Assembly: GCA_027574665.1 (NCBI GenBank)
Contig: CM050654.1
Coordinates: 33,251,722 to 33,315,721, forward strand
Length of the DNA: 64,000 bases
Source: Rhynochetos jubatus
Taxonomy: Eukaryota; Chordata; Aves; Eurypygiformes; Rhynochetidae
Reading direction: 5' to 3'
Shown here: in pieces, positions 28,590-40,890 of the stretch
Layout of the letters: every line of letters begins with the position of its first letter
Position numbering within the stretch: the stretch's first letter is position 1
Position numbers and translations under genes: made by a program
Notes under the pieces: model-generated
The model's input: the letters and a program-made list of their open reading frames with translations, nothing else
Databases searched by the model: none
What the model was told of the DNA's origin: nothing

Positions 28590-29060
28590 TCCCATGTCTT
28601 GGATGACCAGAACTGCATTTTCTAATTGAGCCCCTAGAAGGCCCTGGCTGAAGCAGTGATGCCACTTCCCAAATGTGCCACTTCTCTTTCCAGGCCCCAG
28701 CAGGCTGTTTGCTGTTGCACAACTTCGTGACGCTGTTGACTCATGGGCCACGGTGCCCATCACCCTGTCTTCTGGCTCCCCACAGCCGCTGCCTGGCCGG
28801 TCACTCACCTGATGTCCATGAGGTCAGTTGGTCCTGCCACACAGGACATCACACATGCCCTGTTTTTTCAGACCAGTGCTCCCATTTGTCACAACCTTTA
28901 ATTCTTAGTCTCTCCTCTAAAATATTTCCAGTCCCTCCCAGCTCAGTGTCACCTACAAATTCAGTACGTGCCTCCCTACTCCATCACCCGCTAATGAAAA
29001 CACGGCCTGACAGGCACTAACCCTCCAGTTTAAACATTGATAAATATTGAGGATGTTGTT
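28590..29060 (-). mobile_element. Ancient CR1/L3-like LINE remnant
   Basis: Reading the plus strand, blocks such as GATGACCAGAACTGCATTTT, then CAGCTCAGTGTCACCTACAA and ATTGATAAATATTGA occur in the order expected for an antisense CR1/L3 ORF2 3' region. The match is weak and broken, so this is a tentative family assignment. Confidence 0.4.
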
Positions 29061-31296
29061 TTTGGAAGCCAGAGGTGAAGCCAAAGGCATGTCCCTGACC
29101 ACGGGATGTTCTTCACCATGACCAAAATTCAAAAACATCTTTCAAAACAGGGGAAAGCAGAGGAGAAAGGGCTACCAGAATTTCCTATTGAGGCAAAATA
29201 GTCTCATTTTCCCACACAAGCTCAGACATTTTGGCTACAGTTTTCCTACAGAAATACATCAGCCTGTGGTCACTTTGCAGGGACAATTTCCCTCCCCAAG
29301 GTTAAACGGGCAACGTTAATGCTGAAGTAGAAAAATCACCCACCTATGATACGGAACTAGAAAACTAACTTTTGGCCTGTTCTTTTCATGAAAACTATGA
29401 CTTTTAAGCACAGTTACCAACAGGTTCTGCCATAGATATCCCCAAACTCTCCCCCTTTGCAGTACCACTTCTCCTTGTCTGAAGAGCTTCCTCTGCTCTT
29501 CTAGAAAAAGACCTTGCTGCCTGTGCCTGCTGTGTTGATAGTTTTAATGAGAGGCCTGAGAAGGACCTGTCCTGTAATCTAACTTCATAAAATGGGAATC
29601 TGAAAGCCAGGGAAGCCCAGAGGTTTCATGGTAAGACCATGGAGAGGGTAGACCTGGAGCAAGACGGGGTTTTGGTAGAGCAGTGCTGATGCTGACATTG
29701 CACACAGGACCTGATCTGACTGATACGACTTGGAATAAGAAGGTTATTTTCCCTGCTTATCATCTCACAGCTCTTAAGCGACATAAAAGGGTGGTTTACA
29801 ACAACTTCAGGTGCCGTACTTAAGTCTTAAGTGGCTTCTCTTGCTTTCTTTTGGGGTCTTAATTAGCTCTGTGCTTTTACCAAATTAATGACTATCTCAC
29901 AGTAACCCACTTCTGAGCCTTCCCCTCCTCAAAGTGCAGGGAGAGCAGGGATACAGCCAAAACTCCAGGTGGTGGAAGCTTCTCAGGTAGATCTAATAAC
30001 GCCCTGCGGCCAGACACGATGAGAGGAGCTGCTCCTGCCTGAAACGAGGGGGAGAAAATCTCTTCTGCCGTTCTCCAGGCTGCATGGGCTGTTCTGCTGG
30101 GTGGTGGAGGGCTTCAGAGATGGTGAGACCCGACTTCATCAGTCACCGCAGGGAGTTGGCAGGCTACGACTGTTTAAAACCTCTTTATTTCTTTCCAGAA
30201 AAGACACAGAGGAATTGCGCTGCGTGCGCATGAAAATATTTGGATTGGCCATAGCCACGCTGCAGTGCTTGTCAGAAGGGTCTCCAAGATCAGCACTCCT
30301 TCGCCTTTCTGGTTTTGCCTCTCCTGGTGATCCAGAGGATGCGCAGGACCACATGGGGCGAGAAGATGGCCCAGGAGGCAGGTTGGGGTGGAGGGAAGAC
30401 ACAACCTCTGGCATGGGGTCAGCCCGGCTCCTTCTGATCTCTTGCTTTCCTCCCTCGGAGCAGAGTGTGCAGAGGCAGCTCTAAGCCAGCCCTGAATATG
30501 CACAGCTGTGAAAATGGTTGCTCTGCCCAGGAAAGGCAGTGAAGTTCATGTTGTTGCTCTGCCTCCTCTGCCTTTCCCAGCAGCTCCTGGGAGGCTACTG
30601 GGAGAGATGGAGCAAACACGACCGCCTGAGCAGGTGGTCCTGTTCGGGGATCCAGATGGGTGGAAAATGCTCTCTACTGAAAGTCAGCTGACTGCCCTGA
30701 GCTGGTGGGACCCCACAGCACTCTGCCTTCCCCTTCCTGCCCCTGCCTGTTTGCCTGTGTCTGGCAGAAACGTGTCTTTGGTCCGACATCCCGGAGGGCA
30801 GAGCCAGCTTGCTTCACCTTTTCCCCTGCACTGGCAGGGGTGTCACTTGTCAGTCCAGGGAGGCGAATTCACTGTGTCCCTTCTATTGAGGGACACCAAA
30901 CTGCTAACCATGCTCTGTGGGTACCATTCTGGCCACCTATTTTACTTTTCTATTTTTCTTCCCTCCTTCAAGCAGGTGATGAGACCAACAGGAAAGGAGG
31001 AATAAAAGGGACAGTTACTAACCTGGGAGGAGCTGGGGGAAAAGCAAGAGAAGGCAGCAGTTGGCTTCACCAGGAAAGGACCACAGAAGGACCATGACTA
31101 TGGTGATCACGCTGCCTTGTTTTGCCTGAGCATACCATATTCCTGTGGGCATGTTCGAGGCATGTTATGGACACACCTGCTGTGCTGAGCGGCTGTGACA
31201 GGCAGGAGATGTGTCTGGGAAGGAGAACACCTCGGTATAAAGCAGCAGCAGAAGGTACCAGCTCAGGTGTAGCTTCTCCAGGACAAGGGAAAACTG

Positions 31297-31323
31297 GTGT
31301 GTGTGTGTGTGCATGCATGCATG
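31297..31323. repeat. Simple repeat (TG)n followed by (CATG)n
   Basis: A short GT run of about eight units passes directly into three GCAT units and then ATGGGC. This alternating purine-pyrimidine tract could take Z-form DNA. It lies in STEAP3 intron 1. Confidence 0.85.
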
Positions 31324-32375
31324 GGCGTGCACAACATGCCTTCCACCAAGGGCCCCAACGAGACCCATGTGTGCTGGATGAGTACAAATACCACATGTTT
31401 CACCGCTGCTCAGGAGAGTCATCCTGTGCCAAGCCACTCTGGCTGCTGCAGAGGGAACTGGTGCTGTCTGCCTGATCAGTTCTGTCCATCTGGGACCCCT
31501 CTTTGATGCATTTTTTAAATCCAGCTCTGCTGGAGTGCTGCCTCCCGCCCCCACCTTTGGCAAGGACACCCTTGCTGTGAGAAGTTAATTCATTCTGGGT
31601 ACCTGAAGCGATGCACGTTGGCATCCATTAGTGCTTGCACATGACCAGTAGTGCTATCATCATACTTTGGTGATGGACACGTTACCTACAGACCCTGATT
31701 CTTGATGCCTACTATCCATGGGGAGCTCTTGAGACATTTTCTCCACGGGCTGCAGTGGTGTATTCATACGAGTTAAAAGGAAATGCATATGCAGGTGTTA
31801 CCAAAGTCCAGGCTTTAGAGAGACTCACTGAAAATCTGAGAACCTGGAAAAAGGATGAGTGGAATTTCTGTCTCAGCTCCTTAAACCCTGGGCAAAATGT
31901 TCAAAATGTTCAAGTGATTTAGGTCCCAAAGTACCTAAGGGCTTTTGGAAATGAGATGTAAGCTCCCACATGACTGATATGCTTTTAAAATGTTTTATCC
32001 TTTCGGTTAAACTACATTTCACTTAAACTTAGATGAAGATGGGAAGCTGCTTAATCTGCTGTAGGGCTGCAGGGAAAATTACCCCATGAAGAAGAAGAAA
32101 CTTGGAAATAATTAGCATTTTCCTCCATCATGGGGTTGACAAGAAAGCTAATTCTAGTCAGCGATGGTAAACCTATAGATAAAAAATTGGTGGAGTTTCA
32201 TTCTTTGTATGTGACACCTCTTACCACAGCTGTCAGTGCCTTCCTCACCTCTCGAGAGAGCTGGCATGGCTGGCCTGCTTCTTCCACCATCGGAAAAAAT
32301 GTGTTTCCCCTGTATCTAATCCTGCTTCTGTTTATGGGTGTGATGTTACAAGCTCACAATCAAAGCATAGTTCCT

Positions 32376-32436
32376 AGCAATAAAAAGCAAAACAAACAAA
32401 AAACCAAAAATAAAAAGCAAAGCAAAAAAGAAAAAA
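32376..32436. repeat. A-rich low-complexity tract
   Basis: Irregular AAAC/AAAG/AAAT units. It is not preceded by any recognisable retrotransposed gene, so it is treated as simple sequence rather than a poly(A) tail. Confidence 0.7.
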
Positions 32437-33900
32437 TATTATGCTTTCGAAAAGCATGTTTTCCTGGGGCTTGGTGTGGGGTTTTTTAAACAAAGCCTTG
32501 TTGAGTCATCAACATTGTCTTCTTTACAATTACAGAGGAAATCAAATATGTGCAGTGACCATGGGATCTTCTATTACTGTACATTTGTTTCACAGCAAAT
32601 GAGATTTTAAAAGAGGAGAAAACTTAAGCTTGATGTAGTATTTAAATCTTGTTAGTCTTCCATCTCCTCAGCCCACAGGAGTATTGATGCTGTAGGCGAT
32701 GGCCTTCCTTTCCTGCAGTCTCAGTTTTGGTTTCTTGCCACAGGAGGCATTTTTCCGTGCATTGGTTTTATTTAGACTATACTGAGGGAAATGATCTGAG
32801 GTCCTCAGTTTCCGTCCGCGCTCCGCTTGGCTCAGCGGGGTGCAGGCATTACCAACAGGAACGCTCCCCCGGGCTCCCTGTTCAGCAAAGGGGCCATCAC
32901 GGCCCCACGCGCCCCTCGGGCAGAGGTCACACCTCGGCCAGTGTCATGGACAGGGACAGTCCCACCCTGGGTCATATCACCTGCGGGATGGCTCTACCAT
33001 AAGTCTCCTCTCCAGTTCCTTCCCAGCTTTCATCCTTTGCTACTCCGACACAGACCAAATGCTGAAGTCCCCCCATAGAGCATCCAACTCCTGTTCCTTT
33101 TCTAAGCCCCTACATGGGTACAGAAACCACACGCCGCTCCCAGCTCGCCTCCGAGGGACCACAGGCACTGGCCAAGGTGTCTCCCAAGAGGTTTTTGTAT
33201 CCCAGTGCTCATTTCTCCCTGGCTGGAAGAAGCCACTCGAAGCATATGGAAAGCTGGGATGAAGAAGTGAAGCCCAAGCGCGAACTGCTGAGGGACACGA
33301 CTCGACGTGCACATCCCTGGCCACCCCACCGCGCTCAGGGGGGCATCACCAGCCCCCTGGGAACGGCAAAGCCTGCTCCGTCTCGGGCAGGTTTGTGCCC
33401 GGGGGTTTCTCGCACCGGACCGGACCGGGAGCCACGGGAAGGCACGTCCCGCAGACACCCCTCGCCGCCGACCTGCCGGGGACGAGCGTCCCACCGGCCT
33501 CTTCCCGGTCATCACCCCGATTTGGCACACACCAGCTCCCGGAAATTTCTGAGCGGCACCTGGCCCCAGCCCCAAAACCAACTCACCGGGGCGGCCACAG
33601 CTTGAGACCGTCCTGGGAGCCGCTCCCGCGGCCGGCCCGGACCCCCTACCCGAACCCAGGGGCTCCCGGGACCGGGGGATGCCGGCGGGACGCGGCCCCG
33701 GGACCGAGCGCTCCAACAGTCATCCCGGGCAGGGGGGCACCCCCGGCAGCGCTTCCCTGCCAAGCCGAGACGCCTCCCCCCCTCCCCGGCACTACCGGTT
33801 CGAGCCCCACCGCCGCCGGACCCCGGACGTTGGGCAGCTGCGCCGCCCCCGCAAGGGTAAATCCCACTGTACCCGTCCTCCCCCCGCCGCCGGTGCTCAC

Positions 33901-33980
33901 CTCTGCGTGGCGCCGGGCGGCGGGAGGGTGAGCGGAGCCGTCCGGTAGCGGTGAGCCGGGCGCGGTGATGTCAGGCCGCG
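33901..33980 (-). other. STEAP3: Candidate non-coding first exon of STEAP3 (5' end approximate)
   Basis: The start codon lies one base into exon 2, so an upstream non-coding exon must exist. On the minus strand a strong donor, ACGCAGAG|GTGAGC (exon end at 33901, GT at 33900-33899), lies inside a CpG island, just downstream (in the transcript direction) of a CRE-like site and two GC boxes. Joining it to exon 2 gives AGAGG before the ATG, placing A at -3, a favourable context. A second donor, CCCG|GTGAGT (exon end at 33587, GT at 33586-33585), is equally canonical and could serve an alternative first exon. The transcription start is not visible, so the 5' limit given is a guess. Confidence 0.5.
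33966..33973. promoter_or_regulatory. CRE/ATF-like site in the STEAP3 CpG island
   Basis: TGATGTCA on the plus strand (TGACATCA on the minus) differs by one base from the palindromic CRE, TGACGTCA. It lies about 65 bp upstream of the candidate first-exon donor and next to two GC boxes. Binding is inferred from the motif only. Confidence 0.35.
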
Positions 33981-33984
33981 GGCT

Positions 33985-33998
33985 CCGCCCTCCCGCCC
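33985..33998 (-). promoter_or_regulatory. Pair of GC boxes (Sp/KLF-type sites)
   Basis: Two CCGCCC motifs on the plus strand (33985-33990 and 33993-33998) read as GGGCGG on the minus strand, just upstream of the candidate STEAP3 first exon. GC boxes are common in any CpG island, so the position relative to the donor is what makes them worth noting. Confidence 0.4.
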
Positions 33999-34060
33999 AT
34001 GTGCCCGCCGGCGGCCGCCCGACCGCCGCTCCGCTCGGCTCCGCACGGAGCGGCCCGGCA

Positions 34061-34230
34061 AGGCGCGGCACGACATGGCTCAGCACGGCCCATCACGGCC
34101 CTACACAGCCAGGCTCACCGCACGGCTCAGCACGGCACAGCAAGGCTTGGCATAACCTAGCCCGGCTCGGCACAGCCTGGCGCAGCACGGCCCTGCGCAG
34201 TCAGGCTCGCTGCATGGCCCAGCGCTGCCC
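34061..34230. repeat. Degenerate GC-rich minisatellite at the CpG-island edge
   Basis: About 170 bp built from variants of GGCTCAGCACGGC / GGCACAGCACGGC repeated with irregular spacing. It sits just upstream of the candidate STEAP3 promoter. Open frames across it are a by-product of the repeat. Confidence 0.6.
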
Positions 34231-37200
34231 TGCCCGGGGGTGAGGGTGCGGGGGCGGTGAGCCCTCCAGCCCTGGTCCCCCGACAGCCCCGCTCCCCGCT
34301 GCACCCGCCCCGGGACACGCAGCGGGACGGGAGGGCATCGCTGTTGGGACTGCAGTGGTCAGGGTGTCCATTACAGGCCAGAGTCGAAGGCAGACCTTAA
34401 TTCTCTATTTATAAGTGCATTTCAGAGCCAGCCAGCGTTTCATTTTAATGGGAGGGTGCGGCCTGGGGCACTGCTCTCGGTGCTATCAGGGGCTGCGCAC
34501 TTGCCCGTAAAAGCTGTGCCACGGCGCGCGAGCAGATAATGGTTCTTCCCCCTGCACCGGGACAGACTCGTCCTGCTGCAACCACACCAACGCGCCGATA
34601 GACCAGCGGCAGCTGGTTAGGCCACTGACAGCTAAAAGTAGTGTCTTCAGGCAAAACCATTGGGCCAAACTCACAGGGATTTAAAATTAAATAAATCCTT
34701 CTGGTGCTCTGGTTCAGTCTCTCAGTAGAGGAGAGGAGCACGGAGGGAAGGGACCCGAAGGGTTTGTGCCATCTGTCCCCAAGCTGCAGCATAGCTGGGG
34801 AGATGCTGGTGTGACCTGGTTTTGAAGCCTGCACGGAGGGATGTGCAGCCCCTCTGAGCCAAGCTGGATGTGCTTCACCTTCCTAATCTCCTGATCCTTG
34901 CTGACTGCCATCCTCCCTGTGCCTGCCTTGCACACAGGATGTGTATTCCTGGGATGAAACAAGCCCCACTTCTTTCCTCTGTCCCACGCAGGCCGTGGTT
35001 TTAACCGCCTCAGCCCATTCCCACTGCTGTCCTCTGCAGATGTCGCCCCTCTCCTGTCTCTATGCTGCCTGCAAATGGGGCCAGATGCCAGCTGGGGCCG
35101 TCCCGGCCACCCACCAGCTCTCACGTCCACGGCGTGAGGAATACAGAAGCCTGTTCATATGGGGAGGCTGTAGCAAAGACGTGGGATTGCTGGGGAAGGC
35201 TCCCATCGATGGCTTCCAGCACCAGGACCTTGGATAAGACAAAGCTTCACAGGCGAGGGATGTTCAAGCTGCAAACTCTGGGATGCTGTGAGTTCCCTGG
35301 GTGTTGGGGAATACTGGAGAGGTGAGAAAACCTATTGGCATGGTTAGGAGAAGGAGGATCTTTGGGATATCTGTACTTCAGCATGCTTCTGTGAAGTCCA
35401 TCTGCAACAGTGCAGCTGAGAGACCCACGTTACTCCTTACCCCTTCCCTGTTGTGGCATCTCCCCCCTCTTGGTATCTGAATGATAATTTATATGCCACG
35501 ATCAGCCCTTTGTGGAGACTAGAGGCAAGAAATCACTGAACTCTCCTGTGCTTTCTGTATCTTGTCACCTGCACTCCCACATTATGTAAAGGACAAATTT
35601 TGCCTTTTAATTTATTTATAGAACCCGTAGATACTGCCTTAGTTGCCTTGGTCATTGCAATTTTAAAAATATTATTCCTCTTTGAACTTTCAGGTCTCTC
35701 TAAAGCTGTGATTGCACCGTGTGGGTCTCTCTCTGTACCTTTCCCTTGCGTGGGGCAAGGCTGCTGTTCGGGTTTTACCATCGTTTCCTTGAGTAATGAC
35801 CAGCCCTCTGGGTTCCTTTATCCCAAAGCACTGAAATCTAGGGTGTTTTCTTTGAGCTTTCACGTCCTTCTCCTAGAATAGTGAACTTTTGGGTCCCCAC
35901 CTTCCCTCATTTTCACCAAAATATTCTCTACTTTTTCACCTTTCTATCCCAAAGAAGTGCCTCAAAATGAACATCCATTTTATGCCAGTGTCCTCCTTCT
36001 CAAACCCGCGGCCAGCCCTGTCCAGGCCACCAGGATGGTTTGAGTCCTGCAGCTCCATTTTCACTGCAGCCATCTAGGTAGGCAGCTAAAGCCTTCCCAG
36101 CTCTCAGACTTTGGCTTTATTGCTTGCTCAAGAAACACCCTTGGGAAACGTCTTCCTGATGAGATGACCTGATGTGGGCTTGCAAGGTGGTTTCATTCCC
36201 TTCTACACAGAGGTACCCAACGTGCCAGGCTCGTGCTGGACTTGGCTGGTGTTTCTGTCTGTTTATCTGGTTTTTTCCTCTTTCTCCTTGCTGGTCCTGA
36301 GCAAGGGTTTTCCCTGTGTCAGCTGGACCCTTCTTGTCCCAGCAGTCATCTTTCCTGGCCAGTCACTCGATGGTCAGAGCCACAGCTCTCTGGCAGCACC
36401 ATCTGTGTCCCTGTGCTCAGCTGGCCATGCCCCTACTGTCTTCTCAGCCTTGGCACCACCTGCGCCCCCTCCTCTCGGTCCTTCCCTGCCATGGAGCTAG
36501 AGAGCTGCTTTAGATCTGCTCATGGACAGGGCTGGCAGCTCCACCGGTGCCCATGTGCCGGCACAGCGTGGCACGGGTGAGCAAACGGACCTCGGCAGCT
36601 CCTGGCTGCTGAGCCAGGGAACCATGGGGAGCCCCCACCTCCCCCCACTGTGTCCTGGGACTCTCGCTGGGATGCTCCAGTCATCCCAGGTGGCCACATG
36701 GAGGGGTGCACCGGGCCAGCTTGCCTGCTGTCCCAGGGCATGCCTGGGCATCGGTGTACCCAGACACCAAGGCGATGGTCCCTGAGCCTCCCCCCATGCT
36801 CCTTCCTCCTCGATAGTGCCCTTGGGTGCATCACAAAGGCGTAAGTGCCAGCCCGGAGGCCAAGGGGGATGCGACAGTGGCTGCACCTGAGCAAATATCA
36901 TGACAGAAGCAGAGCTTGGGGACACTGTCTCACCCTGCCACCCGCCATGTCCAGGGATTGTGAGTGGTACTTACCGTTTGTAAACCCAACCTATATGGCA
37001 GGGCAGATGGCAAATGTGGCTCCTCCTCTGGCCTTTCCAGATCTGCCTTTTGAGCTGGAAGCTGCTTTCTTGGGTTTTAAGTTCAACAGGAGCATCAGGA
37101 CTGGCACATGGCCTGGCAGTGCCTAAAGCCGAGCCCAGAAAGGAGCTGAGAGGCTGGAAGAGTGCGTGCACAATTCAGGAAAGGTGGGTTTGGTAACTTG

Positions 37201-37693
37201 TGGTTAATTATTGCCAGTGAGCAGTGGCCAGAAATGAGTTTGGCCAGGTTGTGAAACAGCACGTGCACGGGGAATGATCCAGGGGCTGCAAAAATAGAAG
37301 GGGAGGGGGAAATACAATGCCTCTGTGAAGCCAGATTTGGGCAAACAGCATCTTTGTTGGGTGAAGAAGTAGTAGCTCCTGTTGTCCCTCTACTCTGCTT
37401 GGGTTATGTGGAAGTACTGGGGGTGATGTTGAATCCTGACAGCGCCGGGAACAGAAAGGGAGGGGTGTTTGATACCCTACAGTCCTTCTCCTGTCCAAGA
37501 ACTGTGCGGGGGTGATGGTGGCTGTACAGTGCTAAAAGTCAGTGTGGTTCTGCACCCACACTGATTGCCTGCTCCCTGTCATCTGCTGTATGTCTCCCAC
37601 GGATGATCCAGAAATGTCAGTGAAATGCCTGGAATTTGGACCAGGCTATTGAGGTGAGATGTGGCTGAGGGTGGGTAGCTGCAAAGACATGCT

Positions 37694-37762
37694 GGACACT
37701 TCCAGCCTGAGCATCCTCCTGAGCACGGGGTGCTCAGGAGGATGCTCAGGCTGGAAGTGTCC
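37694..37762. repeat. Perfect inverted repeat: 33-bp arms, 3-nt loop
   Basis: The left arm, 37694-37726 (GGACACTTCCAGCCTGAGCA and onward), is the exact reverse complement of the right arm, 37730-37762, with GGG at 37727-37729 between them. All 33 base pairs match; pairing stops at T37693/G37763. The sequence is non-repetitive and moderately GC-rich, and the same peptide DTSSLSILLST is read on both strands as a result. No transposon termini or target-site duplication are seen. Confidence 0.95.
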
Positions 37763-40378
37763 GTATGGGACTTATGCACACCCACAGTACCCCAGATGCA
37801 GCTTCTGGCTGTGCACCGAGGGTCTGGCAGCATCCCCTGAGGAATCCAGTCGGAAAGCAGAGTTAATGTGATGCTACCAAAAAACGGCTTCCTGCTGCTA
37901 ATCAGCTCCCGGCAGGTTATCGCTCTCGCAGCTGCCTGGCTTTCAGAGAAAAATGTCATTTATCAGCCCTTCTCGGAGAAGACCTGGTAGAGATGCTCTG
38001 TGCTGGCGGGTCTCGTCCCGCCTGTCGTGCAGGCGCCATCTAGTAGGAAAAGGAGAAAAAGACCACAAAATGAAAGAGGGTGGCTGTTGAAATGCAATTT
38101 CTTTCTGGGAGAAGAGTTTAATCCAACACAAAGCTGCTCTGGGGCACAACTCTAGTGCTGAGCCCATGGTTTGGGAACCTGACGCAAAATTCACTGCATG
38201 GGAAATGATGAGGCACGGAGATGCCCCAGACTGGAGCATGTTTTTTTCCAGGATGGGTCCTGATCTTTTGGATCTAAAAATAGAGTTTGACATTAAGGAT
38301 CATTTTCAGGCAGCTCCTTGATAACATTGTCAGGGCTGGATTTGATTAATTAGCCATGTGGGTTAATTGCAATATACTAGCTTGGGCTGCTGACTTCAGC
38401 TTCCGTGAGTTGCAGATCCTCCTCTTTCCAGCACCGAGGTTGTCCCATCAGCTGAAGGCTTTGCTTAGAGTTAAAAACCTCTGTCTGCCATCCATACATG
38501 TAAGTTTTCATGTCGTGAAGGCATCCGCTTTGGTCATATCACATGATTTTACCACAAATCCCATACCGCTGTCATCTTCTAACAGTCACATGGATTTTCA
38601 GTGTGATTTCCCAGCCCTAAGGGTCTGCCAGAGAAAACCTCCCAAAATCAACCCCTCCCAGGGTGAAGTAAAAGGGACCTATGACATTAATTTGCTTTAA
38701 ACAAACAAAAAAAAATCATGATTTTATGTCAATCCTATGATTTTTATGCATCTTGACTCACCCTTTCCATTGTGGGGAGGTGATAATGCTGGGTGACTGT
38801 TATCTGCCGCACACGAATTCCCGCTGGCAGGCAGTCTGTCCTCTGCTGTGGATACATGGACGCACGTCCTTGTGCAGCAGGTCCCTGCAATATGCATGTG
38901 ATGTGGTGAGTCCTGCTTGGGGCACATCTCCCTCTAGCTTTTCCCCTTAACTTTCCTGAAATCCTGAGAACCAGAGGCCAGGGATGCTGTAGCTTGAAGG
39001 GCATTGCCCAAGTCCTGGGGTCCGGTGGCTTCACTCTGCCAGGGACTACACTAGCATCGTTGCACTTTGCCCAGAGCAGAACCTTAATTCATCTCCACTT
39101 CCATAGATAAAAGCCTGAATTAATTAAAAAAGAGAATAGAAGCCACTTTGATTTCCAGAACACCAGAAACTCGTAATTATCACAGCTCCCACAAGTGCTG
39201 CCATAATTAAGGGACTATCACTGTTTCCACTGCAGACCCAGTTTTTGCAGGGATTTACAAAGGGTACCTAATTTTTTTTGGTTTTGGTGAAGTACAGTGA
39301 CTTGGGGCATGGATTCTGGCTGCAGGTGCATCCCTGTAAATCAGTCACAACACCACTGAAACAGCATTTAATTCCCCCATGGATTTCTTATTAGAAATCC
39401 AGGATCCCCAGTGGCAGCGTGCTACAGACAGCGTCTGCTCTCCAATTACACAAAATAATAAAATTGGGGGCCTTTTTCCTTTGCCTTCTGGTCTTTCTGT
39501 CTTTGAAATACACTTGGGGGCTGCTTCTAGCTTTTTATCATAACCAGAGAGACTGAGCATTTATTAGTATTTAAAAAAGATGGTGGAAACTGAATTTCTC
39601 ACCTGATCACTGGTCCTCTGGTTCCTGTAACCTTTCCAGAAGCACTGAAAGCATTGTGATGACACCGATGGTGAAGCAGCCAGGCTTTGCTACAGCAGCC
39701 AAACACCCCTAATGTAATAACTGAGACAATCCCACAGGAGCATCTTCCCTGCAAATGCCAGGTCAGGGGGACACTGGGCAGGGCAGTGTGCTCCCAGCTG
39801 CCTTTTACACTCTCGCACTGGAGAATTGTCTGGATAAAGATGTTGCTGACAATACACATTGCTGCTATATATGTTGAGGTTTATCCTTTGGCTGCTGCAG
39901 CTTTCCTGACTTTATCCCTTTCTAAGTGTTGTCTGAAGTTTTCCTGCTGCCAACAATTTTCACCACCTCCAAGGGAAAGGCTTCCCAGCATCACCTCACT
40001 CTTCTCGCTGGATGCTTCACTGTCATGGACAAAACTATCCCAAACATTATCCTTCCTGCTGACAGCTGCTTTCTCTCTCTGTTGAATGGCCCCCGTTTTC
40101 CTCAGGTCCCCCCATCCTGACCAGGAGTAGGGTCTAGCTGCAGTGACCCAGATGGGACTTCAGAGTTGGTGCACGGCTTGCCAGAGGGATGAGCTTGGAC
40201 CAGTGTGGGCTGGTGGGCTGTGGTCATGAGTCTGGAGTGCTGGATGTCCCAAGGAAAGCTCTGTGAAAGGGTTTATTAAGAAAAAAACCTCTTTTATGTA
40301 ACTTGAAACTACCCTGCAGCTCCATTGCTGTCATTGCGACGCGTTGAATATTGGACACTTGAAATCAGGAGTCTGACC

Positions 40379-40890
40379 TAGAATCACAGAATCTTTTAGG
40401 TTGGAAAAGACCTTTAGGATCACCAAGTCCAACCGTTAACCCAGCAATGCTAATACCACCCCTAAACCATGTTCCCAAGTGCCTCGTCCACACATCTCTA
40501 ACACCTCCAGGGATGGTGACTCCACCACCTCCCTGGGCAGCTCCTTCCGATGCCTGACAGCCCTTCCAGGGAAGATATTTTCCCTAATATCCAATCTAAA
40601 CCTCTTCTGGCACAACTTGAGGCCATTTACTCTTGTTCTGTCGCTCGTCACTTGGGAGAAGAGACCAACCCCCACCTCTCTGCACCCTCCTTTCAGGGAG
40701 CTGTAGGGAGCAATAAGGGCTCCCCTGAGCCTCCTCCTCTCCAGGCTGGACAGCCCCAGCTCCCTCAGCTGCTCCTCACAGGACTTGGGCTCCAGACCCT
40801 TCCCCAGCTCTGTTCCCTTCTCTCGACATGCTCCAACACCTCAGTCTCTTTCTTGTGGTGAGGGGCCCAAAAACTTGGCCTGAACTCCCC
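40379..40890 (-). mobile_element. CR1 LINE, about 0.5 kb, 5'-truncated
   Basis: The 3' terminus at 40379 reads TAGAATCACAGAATC then TTTTAGGTTGGAAAAGACC. This is followed in correct order by the CR1 3' region in antisense: GTTCCCAAGTGCC, CACCTCCAGGGATGGTGACT, CTGGGCAGC, the GGGCTCCCCTGAGCCTCC block, CAGGCTGGACAGCCCC and finally GAGGGGCCCAAAA. Similarity fades near 40.89 kb. The element is moderately diverged and non-coding here. Confidence 0.92.

Larger units (their letters stand above)
22140..33900 (-). other. STEAP3: STEAP3 intron 1 (about 11.8 kb)
   Basis: Lies between the candidate first exon and exon 2. It contains a CR1-like reverse-transcriptase fragment near 23.4-23.5 kb, a diverged CR1/L3-like remnant near 28.6-29.06 kb, a TG/CATG simple repeat at 31.3 kb and an A-rich stretch at 32.38-32.44 kb. 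No coding exon is recognised. The 3' acceptor is clear; the upstream limit depends on which first exon is used. Confidence 0.6.
33300..34330. promoter_or_regulatory. CpG island, probable STEAP3 promoter
   Basis: About 1 kb of very GC-rich, CpG-dense sequence stands out against AT-balanced flanks. It ends near 34.33 kb. Many long open frames on both strands here (up to 204 codons) are expected from low stop-codon density and are not called as genes. The island sits upstream of STEAP3 coding exon 2 on the correct side for a minus-strand promoter. No other gene 5' end is recognised nearby, so STEAP3 is the natural owner. A bidirectional transcript towards the right cannot be excluded. Confidence 0.7.

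Noticed and set aside
33102..34086. Several overlapping frames up to 204 codons in the CpG island
   Set aside because: High GC removes stop codons; compositions are Pro/Arg/Gly-rich on both strands with no domain, and they are not in frame with STEAP3 Met1.
37579..37959. 126-codon minus-strand frame across the hairpin
   Set aside because: Its internal self-similarity comes from the inverted repeat; no homologue recognised.
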